From the NCBI GenBank assembly GCA_963662515.1, contig OY759675.1, positions 620,001 to 684,000 of the forward strand: 64,000 nt of DNA. Reading direction: 5' to 3'. The stretch is from JAFGDI01 sp963662515 (GTDB taxonomy: Bacteria > Planctomycetota > Phycisphaerae > Sedimentisphaerales > SM23-30). Each line of letters begins with the position of its first letter. Position 1 is the first letter of the stretch. Of the stretch, positions 41,470 through 49,282 are shown piece by piece. A program made the position numbers and the translations under genes. The notes beneath the pieces were generated by a model. That model saw only the letters and a program-made list of their open reading frames with translations. It was not told where the DNA came from and searched no databases.

Positions 41470-41508
41470 TTGCCGGGCAAGGCGCAAAATCTGCCGGGAA
41501 AAGTGCAA
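41461..41508 (+). promoter_or_regulatory. Candidate enhancer array for the sigma-54 activator (operon 2)
   Basis: Sites of one type recur every 21 bp: GGGCAATAATTGCCGG (41461-41476, with perfect dyad GGCAA-TAA-TTGCC), GCGCAAAATCTGCCGG (41482-41497) and a half-site GTGCAA (41503-41508). Flagellar operon 1 has two of the same type at 17009 and 17030, again 21 bp apart. The array sits ~95-140 bp before the -24 element. Confidence 0.65.
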
Positions 41509-41602
41509 GTCGTATTATTCTGTAGTTGGTAAATGCCGACTAAATGCTGGAAAAAAAAGATAAAATAGGCAAAACTTGAAATAGGTGTGAAAATAGGCTA
41601 AA

Positions 41603-41618
41603 TGGCATAGTTTTTGCA
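41603..41618 (+). promoter_or_regulatory. Sigma-54 (-24/-12) promoter of flagellar operon 2
   Basis: TGGCATAGTTTTTGCA fits TGGCAY-N5-TTGCA with exact GG/GC spacing. It lies 56 bases before the flgB start codon. Confidence 0.85.
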
Positions 41619-41673
41619 TATTGTACCCCGGACCGAGGTACAAAAAAGTTTGCCAGAGAGAAAGTTATCGTAA

Positions 41674-42114
41674 ATGTGGTTTGAAAGTATAGTCAGTCGC
41701 GGCACTATGCCGGTATTAGAGCAGGTAATGGCCTTCACCGAAGAACGCCAGAAGGTACTTGCTAATAATATCAGCAATATAGATACGGTTGACTATCAGA
41801 TGCAGGACCTTGATGTCGAAACTTTCAGTGCAAATTTGGCAGATGCTATTGAAAAAAGGGCCAGCCGCGGTGCTGGTGCCCGTTTGGAAATAAGTGAAAG
41901 TCGCGATATTTCCTGGGACGATAGGGGCCGGCTGCAGGCAAGGCCCATAACGGTAGAGCCAGGAAGTAATATTTTGTTTCATGATAAAAATAATCGGTCC
42001 ATTGAAAAGCAAATGGCAGAAATGGCCAAAAATGGCCTGACCCATAATGTTGCCAGTGAATTACTGCGGGGTAAATACTCCGGCCTGGAAAAGGCTATTC
42101 GCGGTACATTATAG
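41674..42114 (+). CDS. flgB: Flagellar proximal rod protein FlgB
   Basis: The 146-residue protein contains the rod motif FTEERQKVLANNISNIDTVD and the C-terminal FHDKNNRSIEKQMAEMAKNG, ending in NVASELLRGKYSGLEKAIRG, which is typical of FlgB. FlgB is the most membrane-proximal rod subunit after FliE. It is the first gene after the sigma-54 promoter. Confidence 0.93.
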   Translation: MWFESIVSRGTMPVLEQVMAFTEERQKVLANNISNIDTVDYQMQDLDVETFSANLADAIEKRASRGAGARLEISESRDISWDDRGRLQARPITVEPGSNILFHDKNNRSIEKQMAEMAKNGLTHNVASELLRGKYSGLEKAIRGTL

Positions 42115-42138
42115 GTTATAAAAAGTTAGTATATTAAT

Positions 42139-42534
42139 ATGTTTAAAAGTTTAGACATCTCAACTTCAGGTCTTGTGGCTCAGCGAGTCAGGATGAATAC
42201 CTGCGCCACGAACCTGGCAAATATCGATTCTGTTACCAGTCCCGAAGGTGGGCCGTATAAACGAAGGAGCGTTATTTTCGAAGCTGGTATGGAAGGCGGT
42301 AATAGCGGTGAGGGTGTAAAGGTTGCAAATATTGAAAAACAGGATACTTACAGATATGAGTATGATCCTGCCAACCCTTATGCTGACACACGCGGCTATG
42401 TTAAATTGCCGGGTATAGATCCTTTTGTTGAGACCGTAAATATGATGGAAGCTCAGAGAGCCTATGAAGCCAATCTGGCTGCTGCGGAGGTCAGTAAGTC
42501 GATGCTTCAGAGTTCTTTGAGGCTTTTAGCGTAG
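42139..42534 (+). CDS. flgC: Flagellar proximal rod protein FlgC
   Basis: The 131-residue protein begins FKSLDISTSGLVAQRVRMNT with CATNLANIDS. It has the FlgC-specific end YDPANPYADTRGYVKLPGID and VETVNMMEAQRAYEANLAAA. Length matches the family (~134). It builds the proximal rod with FlgB and FlgF. Confidence 0.95.
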   Translation: MFKSLDISTSGLVAQRVRMNTCATNLANIDSVTSPEGGPYKRRSVIFEAGMEGGNSGEGVKVANIEKQDTYRYEYDPANPYADTRGYVKLPGIDPFVETVNMMEAQRAYEANLAAAEVSKSMLQSSLRLLA

Positions 42535-42544
42535 TTAGAGGAAA

Positions 42545-42868
42545 ATGTCCATGGTAGAGAGGCTTTACAGCGGATTACAGGCAGGGCGTCTGATCGATAT
42601 AAATCAGACCAAAAAAGGTGCGGGCAATGAAGAGGCTGCCGGCACTGGTGACAGCTTTAAAAATCTGTTGATGAAGAGTATTAGTGAAGTGAATCAGATG
42701 CAAAGTGAGGCTGAGCAGGCTACAACTGATTTGATGACCGGCAAGACCGACAATCAGGCAGAAGTATTTAATGCCATAAAGAAAGCGGGCGTGGCTTTTG
42801 ATGCTCTTATGCAGATACGCAATAAGCTGATGGACGCTTATGATGAAGTCAAGCAGATGCGAGTATAA
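42545..42868 (+). CDS. fliE: MS-ring/rod junction protein FliE
   Basis: The 107-residue protein matches FliE in its second half: SFKNLLMKSISEVNQMQSEA, then EVFNAIKKAGVAFDALMQIR and a final KLMDAYDEVKQMRV. FliE joins the MS ring to the rod and is among the first exported subunits. The start at 42545 has AGAGG five bases upstream; a second ATG two codons later is less well placed. It overlaps neither neighbour. Confidence 0.92.
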   Translation: MSMVERLYSGLQAGRLIDINQTKKGAGNEEAAGTGDSFKNLLMKSISEVNQMQSEAEQATTDLMTGKTDNQAEVFNAIKKAGVAFDALMQIRNKLMDAYDEVKQMRV

Positions 42869-42922
42869 AACACAGGTAATATTGAACTAAACTGAGATAA
42901 AAACAATAATTGGAAGTTAATA

Positions 42923-44638
42923 ATGGGTTTCTTTAGCAGAGTAATAGCAATAATCAAGCAGCACACCGCCAATCTGAACAGGACTGAGCGGGCGTTGATC
43001 GGTACGCTTGGCATTGTTATTATTGCCAGTTTCTTCTATCTGGCCAGTGTTGCTTCCAATAAAGAGATGGTTCCCCTGCTTGACCAGGACATATCTGAAG
43101 AGCAGATCCAGACTATAGTTAATAAGCTGAATTTCTGGAATATGGAAGAAATGTACGAGCTCAAGGGCAACCAGATTTTAGTTCCCAAAACTCAGCGTTG
43201 GAAGATATTTTATAAACTCAGTGAAGCTGAGGCTATGCCGGTCGATATGTCAGTTGGCTTCGAAAAATTATTACAGGACGAAAATGTCTTCACTTCTGAA
43301 TCTGTGCGTAAAGATCAGAGGCAGGTAGTATTGCAAAATGTGCTTGCCCGGACAATAGAGTCATTTAACGGTGTGTCAAAAGCAACGGTAATAATTAACC
43401 CCGGCAGTGAGCGTAAGCTGATAAATATCACCCCGGAATCGAGTGCCGCTGTTTCTATCGAAACCAATGGCCGGCTTGGAAACCGCAAGAGCACGGCATC
43501 GTCAGTTGCCGCTCTGGTTTCTGGTGCTGTTAACCGACTCAAACGCGAAAATGTTAAAGTTGTCATAGATGGCAGTCTGGTGGCAATTGCCCCAGATGGT
43601 CAGGATTATGACTCAGATGTTATTGAGGCTCTTGCTCAGGTTGAAAAATATTATTATACCAAGGTCTTTGATGTTGTACGGAAATTTTCACCTGATGCAG
43701 TAGTTCAGGTAGATCTTAAGCTGGACAAGTCTCGTAAGACCGAAGAGACCAGTAAGGTTTTGGCAGATGGTGAAGGTACTCTGATCTATGAGACCACTAA
43801 AAAAAGTGTAGAAGATGAAAGTACCAATCAGGAAGTTAATCGTGAGCCAGGTCTGGTTGCTAATGTCTCTAATACTGGTTCTGGTGCCAATGTAACCAGT
43901 CAGCAGCGTTCTGAGATAAATGATAAGAATCAGGAAGCACTACCCGGACGCAGTATTACTACCATAGAGACCCCTCCGGGTGAAGTGCCGCTTGCCAGTC
44001 GTACTGCTACTGTGCTTTTGCCCTGGTCATACTTTAAGGGCGTTGCTATGGCCCGACTTGGTCTTGAAGGCACTGTAACTGCAGAGCAGGTTAATGGTAT
44101 AATCCCTGATGAATTATTACGCATAAAGAATATGGTACTGCCTGCTATGGGTCTTACCGACATTGCCTATGCTGATAATGTTACCGTAGATTACTATTGG
44201 GGCGATGAGGTCGCTTCAGCTCTGGCTGCCAGCGGTGGAGCTGCCGCAGGGGCTCAGGCAGGTGAAGATCAGCAGGTAGCGGGTATGTTGGCTGCTGGTG
44301 GGATACTTAGTCGGTATGGTAAAGAAATAGCTATCTCAGTATTGGCAGTATTTGCCATGATCATGGCTTTGGTAATGGTACGCAAGGCTGTCGGCCCGCC
44401 AGAGATAATAATAGAAGAAGAAACTCCCGAAGCAATGGTCGGCAAAGATCCGATGGATGCCTTTGGTTTAGAAGATGCTAATCTCGACAGTGAAGATGGT
44501 GCTTTACTGGCCGGTTTAGAGCTGGGTGAAGAGGCTGTCAGAAGTCAGCAAATACTTGAGCAGATCAGAAATCTGGTAAATGAGAATCCTGATATGGCAG
44601 CATCGCTGCTCACAAAATGGGTAAAACAGGGTACATGA
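42923..44638 (+). CDS. fliF: Flagellar MS-ring protein FliF
   Basis: The 571-residue protein has two membrane segments, at ~26-46 (LGTLGIVIIASFFYLASVAS) and ~466-488 (KEIAISVLAVFAMIMALVMV). Between them is the periplasmic ring-building region, with VRKDQRQVVLQNVLARTIES and a YscJ-like fold. The C-terminal cytoplasmic tail (~490-571) ends with NPDMAASLLTKWVKQG, the segment that binds FliG. The ring forms the base of the motor and houses the export gate. Confidence 0.95.
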   Translation: MGFFSRVIAIIKQHTANLNRTERALIGTLGIVIIASFFYLASVASNKEMVPLLDQDISEEQIQTIVNKLNFWNMEEMYELKGNQILVPKTQRWKIFYKLSEAEAMPVDMSVGFEKLLQDENVFTSESVRKDQRQVVLQNVLARTIESFNGVSKATVIINPGSERKLINITPESSAAVSIETNGRLGNRKSTASSVAALVSGAVNRLKRENVKVVIDGSLVAIAPDGQDYDSDVIEALAQVEKYYYTKVFDVVRKFSPDAVVQVDLKLDKSRKTEETSKVLADGEGTLIYETTKKSVEDESTNQEVNREPGLVANVSNTGSGANVTSQQRSEINDKNQEALPGRSITTIETPPGEVPLASRTATVLLPWSYFKGVAMARLGLEGTVTAEQVNGIIPDELLRIKNMVLPAMGLTDIAYADNVTVDYYWGDEVASALAASGGAAAGAQAGEDQQVAGMLAAGGILSRYGKEIAISVLAVFAMIMALVMVRKAVGPPEIIIEEETPEAMVGKDPMDAFGLEDANLDSEDGALLAGLELGEEAVRSQQILEQIRNLVNENPDMAASLLTKWVKQGT

Positions 44639-44663
44639 GATCATGTACAGGTAATATAGTGTA

Positions 44664-45692
44664 ATGGCAAAAGAAATAGCAGACAAGTTGCATTCGATTT
44701 CAGGACTGAGAAAATCAGCGATCATTTTCCTTTCATTGGGGAAAGATATAGCTGCTAATGTTCTCAGTCGTATGAATAGAGACCAGATCGAAGAAGTTTC
44801 TCGCGAGCTGGCCGAGCTTGAAGGAGTAAAACCTGAAGAGCAGATGGCTGTTCTGGAAGAATTTTATAATATTGCTATGGCCCAGACCTATATGGAGCAG
44901 GGCGGTTTGGCTTATGCTCAGGCACTATTAGAAAAGTCTTTACCGCCAGATGCTGCTAATGAGATATTAAAGCAGGTAACTCAGACTATACAGCAAACGC
45001 CATTTCAGTTTCTGGCAAAAGCTGAGGCCGGCACTATCCTGACATTTATTCAGGATGAGCATCCGCAGACTATTGCGCTGATATTATCACATCTTCAGCC
45101 GCAGAAGTCAGCGGGCATTCTTTCTGGCCTGTCACAGCAAAAGCAGGCTGAAGTAGTTAAAAGAATATCAGCTATGGACCAGACCAACCCGGAAGTAATA
45201 CGGGAAGTGGAAGCCGGGCTGGAGAAACGACTGGCATCAGTCGTTTCGCAGACATTCGAGAAGGCAGGCGGTGTGGAATCTGCTGCTGCTATCTTGAACC
45301 TGGCCGACCGTACCACAGAAAAGGGCATTCTCGAGACTCTGGAAACCGAGGATCCGGATCTGGTCGAACAGATCCGCAGACTTATGTTCGTTTTCGAGGA
45401 TATTCTCCTGGTCAACGACAAAGGTATCCAGGCGGTACTCAAGGAAGTCGAAAACGACGATTTGTCTCTGGCTCTCAAAACCGCCAGCGAAGAGTTGCAG
45501 ACGAAAATACTGGGCAATATGTCAGAGCGTGCTGCAGATCTGGTTCGCGAAGATATGGAATATATGGGCCCTGTCCGGCTCAGCGATGTGGAAACTGCCC
45601 AGCAGAAGATCGTCGATATTGTCAGGCGGCTTGAAGATGCCGGCGAGCTGTTTATACAGGGACGCGGCGGCGAATCTGAGATTGTTGGCTGA
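44664..45692 (+). CDS. fliG: Flagellar motor switch protein FliG
   Basis: The 342-residue protein has all FliG regions. The N-terminal part has LRKSAIIFLSLGKDIAANVL, and the middle has FLAKAEAGTILTFIQDEHPQ (the EHPQTIALILSHL motif). The C-terminal torque domain has RRLMFVFEDILLVNDKGIQA and ILGNMSERAADLVREDMEYM, with the charged residues that face MotA. The second half (from ~45300) uses more G/C-ending codons than the first, an odd shift within one gene. Confidence 0.96.
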   Translation: MAKEIADKLHSISGLRKSAIIFLSLGKDIAANVLSRMNRDQIEEVSRELAELEGVKPEEQMAVLEEFYNIAMAQTYMEQGGLAYAQALLEKSLPPDAANEILKQVTQTIQQTPFQFLAKAEAGTILTFIQDEHPQTIALILSHLQPQKSAGILSGLSQQKQAEVVKRISAMDQTNPEVIREVEAGLEKRLASVVSQTFEKAGGVESAAAILNLADRTTEKGILETLETEDPDLVEQIRRLMFVFEDILLVNDKGIQAVLKEVENDDLSLALKTASEELQTKILGNMSERAADLVREDMEYMGPVRLSDVETAQQKIVDIVRRLEDAGELFIQGRGGESEIVG

Positions 45693-45762
45693 TTTGTATG
45701 ATGAGGCCCTTGAGGCTGCTTGATAGGAAATTTAGAATAGATTTGGAAATAAGGTTGTCCTG

Positions 45763-46764
45763 ATGACAGTAGTCAAAGCCAGAGATTTGCAGAAAGATCA
45801 GAAAGGGGTAGTATTCAGCTTTCGTGATATTGCCGCTGAGGGACAGGCAATGCTGGATGCCGCCCGCGCTGAAAGTAAGCGAATAATCGAACAGGCTAAG
45901 ATTCAGACTAGTAAGAATCAGGAAAAAATATATAAAGAGGCCTACGAGAAAGGTTTGGAACTGGGCCGGCAGAAGGGCTATGAAGAAGCCTTTGCCCCGG
46001 CTGAAAAAAAAGGTTATGATCAGGGCTATGCCACAGCCTTGGCTGAGGTGAAGGAAAAGTTTGATGATCATATTGCCGAACCTCTGGCTGACCTTAAACG
46101 CATAATTGAATATTTTGAGGCTAATAAAAAACAGCTTATCTGGCAGGCTGAACAATCGTTTGTCGTATTAGCTGTGAAACTGGCTGAAAAGATCATCAGG
46201 CGAGAGATCGAGGTCGATCCGGAACTGATCTGTAAGTCGGTGAGAGCCGCCCTGGAGGTTGTAGCCCATACTACCAATGTTGTAGTGAAGGTGAGCCCCA
46301 GTGATGTATCGGTCATTGAAGATCTGAAAGGTTCGCTCAATGATGTTCTGGGCCGCTTTGAAAGTGTTAGTATAAAGCCTGACGAGTCAGTTGAAAAAGG
46401 TGGCTGTATCGTTCAGACAGAGCGAGGCAGGGTTGATGCTCGCATTGAAACCCAATTGGCTCGCATAGCGCGTGATATACTTGAGCCTGGTGCTGTTCTT
46501 GATATTGACCAGCAGCAGGACACTCAGGAAATTGACAAGTTAATAGGAGAGACATCGGCAGATTTACCAGCTGAGATTGTCGCAGCTGAGCTTGAAGTGG
46601 CAGAGACTTCTGAAAAATTGCAGCAGGCTCAAGAGCCTGAGCAAGATCAGGCTCAGATGACAGTTGAACAGACTCAGCAGCAGATCGACCAGGCAACCAG
46701 ACTGCGAGAGCAGGTCAAGGATTCCCAGATTGACCCGACAGTTGATCAGGATGAGCAGTCATGA
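45763..46764 (+). CDS. fliH: Flagellar export ATPase regulator FliH
   Basis: The 333-residue protein has an N-terminal helical coil with EAYEKGLELGRQKGYEEAFA (the GxxxG-type helix seen in FliH). A C-terminal domain follows, with FVVLAVKLAEKIIRREIEVD and VKVSPSDVSVIEDL, and GGCIVQTERGRVDARIETQL. It carries a Gln/Glu-rich extra tail (~255-333) beyond the usual length (~235). FliH binds FliI and links it to the C ring. The stop overlaps the fliI start (ATGA). Confidence 0.92.
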   Translation: MTVVKARDLQKDQKGVVFSFRDIAAEGQAMLDAARAESKRIIEQAKIQTSKNQEKIYKEAYEKGLELGRQKGYEEAFAPAEKKGYDQGYATALAEVKEKFDDHIAEPLADLKRIIEYFEANKKQLIWQAEQSFVVLAVKLAEKIIRREIEVDPELICKSVRAALEVVAHTTNVVVKVSPSDVSVIEDLKGSLNDVLGRFESVSIKPDESVEKGGCIVQTERGRVDARIETQLARIARDILEPGAVLDIDQQQDTQEIDKLIGETSADLPAEIVAAELEVAETSEKLQQAQEPEQDQAQMTVEQTQQQIDQATRLREQVKDSQIDPTVDQDEQS

Positions 46765-48113
46765 AAGCCGTATTGCGCGACAACTGGAAGATCAGGATAG
46801 ATTCTTCCGAGCGGATCATGGCAATGGAATTGACCGGCACTGTTATTGGTATGTCTGGGCTTACCATTGATGTGTGCGATTTTCCCGCACCGGTTGGTGC
46901 TGCCTGTTTGATATGCACTAAGACTGCCGGGCAGATCGATGCTGAGGTTATCGGTTTCCGGGGTGAGATAGCTATTGTTATGCCTTTGGGCGAGATGGCC
47001 GGCATAGCAGGCGGTGATCGTGTTGTTTGCATTGCAGCCAGAAGGACATTCCCGCTGGGTGACAATCTGCTGGGACGAGTTATTGATGCTTCGGGCCGGC
47101 CATTAGACGGTAAAGGGCCGCTATTGTGTCAGGTTAATGCCAATATAGAAGCCAACCCGCTGCGACCGCTGGAAAGAACAAGAATTGATACACCCATAAG
47201 TACCGGCATACGAGCAGTTGATGCTATGTTAACCTGCGGCGGCGGCCAGAGAATGGGAATTTTTGCCGGGCCTGGTGTGGGTAAGAGCGTTTTGATGGGA
47301 ATGATCGCCAAATTTACTTCAGCCGATGTCAATGTGATCGCTCTTATAGGCGAACGCGGCCGTGAGGTTCGCGAGTTCATTGAAAGAGACCTCGGACCTG
47401 AAGGACTGGCCCGCTCTGTAGTGGTTGTCAGTACTTCTGATGAGCCGGCACCAGTTCGAGTTCGCAGCGGCTTTGCGGCCTGCACAGTAGCTGAGTATTT
47501 CAGGGATCAGGGTAAAAATGTACTTATGCTCATGGACTCTGCTACTCGCGTGGCAATGGCGCAGCGGCAGATAGGTTTGGCAATGGGCGAGCCGCCGGCA
47601 ACGAAAGGATATACTCCCAGCGTATTTTCGGTTTTGCCGCGTTTGCTAGAAAGATGCGGTCGTGGCCCGCTGGGCAGTATTACTGGTTTTTATACCGTAC
47701 TGGTTGAAGGTGATGACCTGAGCGATCCGGTAGCAGATGCTATGCGCAGCATTCTCGATGGGCATTTATGGCTCAGTCGTGATCTGGCCAATCGCGGGCA
47801 TTATCCTGCGATTGATATTCTTGAAAGTATCAGCAGGGTTATGAACGATATTGTTGACAATAATCATAAACTGGCCGCCAGACTGATAACCCGAATGGTT
47901 GCTGTTTATCGCGATATTGAAGACCTGGTCAATATCGGAGCTTATGCCCCGGGCGGCAATCAGGAATATGATCTGGCTGTGGCTATGCGAGACGAAATAA
48001 ATACATTCTTACAGCAGGATGTGACAGAAAAAGTGACATTTGAAAAGGCTCAGGACGGACTTATGCAGCTTATCGCTAAAATGCAGGTCCCTTCCAGTAA
48101 AGGCCGTAAATAG
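46761..48113 (+). CDS. fliI: Flagellar type III export ATPase FliI
   Basis: The 450-residue F1-beta-like ATPase has Walker A AGPGVGKS (169-176), IALIGERGREVREFIERDLG, VLMLMDSATRVAMAQRQIGL and the GEPPATKGYTPSVFSVLPRL segment specific to export ATPases. It forms a hexamer at the base of the apparatus and helps unload substrates from chaperones. Length is normal for the family. It is translationally coupled to fliH. Confidence 0.97.
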   Translation: MKAVLRDNWKIRIDSSERIMAMELTGTVIGMSGLTIDVCDFPAPVGAACLICTKTAGQIDAEVIGFRGEIAIVMPLGEMAGIAGGDRVVCIAARRTFPLGDNLLGRVIDASGRPLDGKGPLLCQVNANIEANPLRPLERTRIDTPISTGIRAVDAMLTCGGGQRMGIFAGPGVGKSVLMGMIAKFTSADVNVIALIGERGREVREFIERDLGPEGLARSVVVVSTSDEPAPVRVRSGFAACTVAEYFRDQGKNVLMLMDSATRVAMAQRQIGLAMGEPPATKGYTPSVFSVLPRLLERCGRGPLGSITGFYTVLVEGDDLSDPVADAMRSILDGHLWLSRDLANRGHYPAIDILESISRVMNDIVDNNHKLAARLITRMVAVYRDIEDLVNIGAYAPGGNQEYDLAVAMRDEINTFLQQDVTEKVTFEKAQDGLMQLIAKMQVPSSKGRK

Positions 48114-48134
48114 GAAGCGGCTGGTAATTGAAAT

Positions 48135-48602
48135 ATGAAGAAGTTTGAATTCAGGCTGGAAACTGTCCTTAGAATGAAAAGGCAGATAGAAGATGAAAAA
48201 AAGAGGGTCGTAGGTGAACTTATGGCCCAGATCAATAAGCAGCAGCAGGAAGCACTTGATATTAACCAGACTATAATTCAGCAGGGAAATGTGCTAAAAG
48301 CCAAATTTCAAAAGGGTGAAGTTGATACCGGCTGGATCGCTTATTATCAGAGCTTTGTAACTGATATGAGAAGAGAAATTGCACGCAAGATAGAAAGTGT
48401 AACAGAAATACAGAAAAAACTTGTTCTGGCCAGACAGGAACTGGCTAATGCGGCCAAAGAAACAAAAACGCTTGAAAAACTTAAAGAAAGACAGCTTAAA
48501 GAATATACTCACCATATTGAAACTATGGAAAAGAAGGAACTTGATGAGATCGGAACTCAGATGTTCATGAGGAATAGTCTGGAATTGAGAAATTTGTTAT
48601 AA
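48135..48602 (+). CDS. fliJ: Flagellar export protein FliJ
   Basis: The 155-residue protein is a long antiparallel coiled coil, beginning FEFRLETVLRMKRQIEDEKK as FliJ does and ending MEKKELDEIGTQMFMRN. FliJ is the gamma-like stalk within the FliI hexamer and contacts the export gate. Position directly after fliI agrees. Confidence 0.88.
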   Translation: MKKFEFRLETVLRMKRQIEDEKKRVVGELMAQINKQQQEALDINQTIIQQGNVLKAKFQKGEVDTGWIAYYQSFVTDMRREIARKIESVTEIQKKLVLARQELANAAKETKTLEKLKERQLKEYTHHIETMEKKELDEIGTQMFMRNSLELRNLL

Positions 48603-48636
48603 GTTATAATAATAAACTCAAACTTGATATTATTAA

Positions 48637-49263
48637 ATGAAAAATGTACTTACAGCTTTAGGAATAATAATGATACTGCACCTGATCGGTATGGCAGGCT
48701 TGTTTGGCTATGGCCTCATGACCGGCAGGTTTCAGGCTGAAAAACGCCAGCAGTATCTTGCTACCTGGAAAGGTGAAAAGCTGGTACCTTATGTTGAAGA
48801 AGTTGTCGAAGAGGTGGTAGAAGAATCGCCGCTGGATGCAACTGCTCGCATATTGGGAAGGCAGTTAAGCCGGGAAGTTATTGACCGGGAACTGCAAAGA
48901 CAGTTAGAACTTATGAAAGATATGAAAATAACCCTTGATGAGGCACAGAAAAAATTAGAAGCTGATCGACTCTCGCTGGTTAAACAGGAAGAAGATTTTA
49001 CAAAGAAAATTGAAGAACAGAAAAAGGGTGCATCTGAGGAAGGATTCCTCAAGGCACTGCAGACATATTCGCAAATGAATCCGAAATATGTCAAAGATGA
49101 CTTTATGGTAATGGATGACAAGGAGGTCGTCCGTATTCTGGCTGCCATGAAACCCGGAATTCGTACGGAGGTATTGAGTAAGTTCCGGGAACCTCAGGAA
49201 CAGGTAAGACGAGTTAAACTTGTTGCCCTGCTCAGAGATAGTGGCGTTATTGATGTCGAATAA
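48637..49263 (+). CDS. MotE-like membrane-anchored coiled-coil protein
   Basis: The 208-residue protein has one membrane segment (~5-27, LGIIMILHLIGMAGLFGYGL), an acidic stretch, and a coiled coil (~85-135). The C-terminal domain (~140-205) contains YSQMNPKYVKDDFMVMDDKE and VVRILAAMKPGIRTEVLSKF, the pattern of MotE/MgtE-N-like domains. Related proteins sit between fliJ and fliK in several phyla and have been proposed to chaperone or stabilise MotB-type stators. Here the stator genes motA and motB are in the same operon. Confidence 0.65.
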   Translation: MKNVLTALGIIMILHLIGMAGLFGYGLMTGRFQAEKRQQYLATWKGEKLVPYVEEVVEEVVEESPLDATARILGRQLSREVIDRELQRQLELMKDMKITLDEAQKKLEADRLSLVKQEEDFTKKIEEQKKGASEEGFLKALQTYSQMNPKYVKDDFMVMDDKEVVRILAAMKPGIRTEVLSKFREPQEQVRRVKLVALLRDSGVIDVE

Positions 49264-49282
49264 ATGGAGTTAACTGACATTC

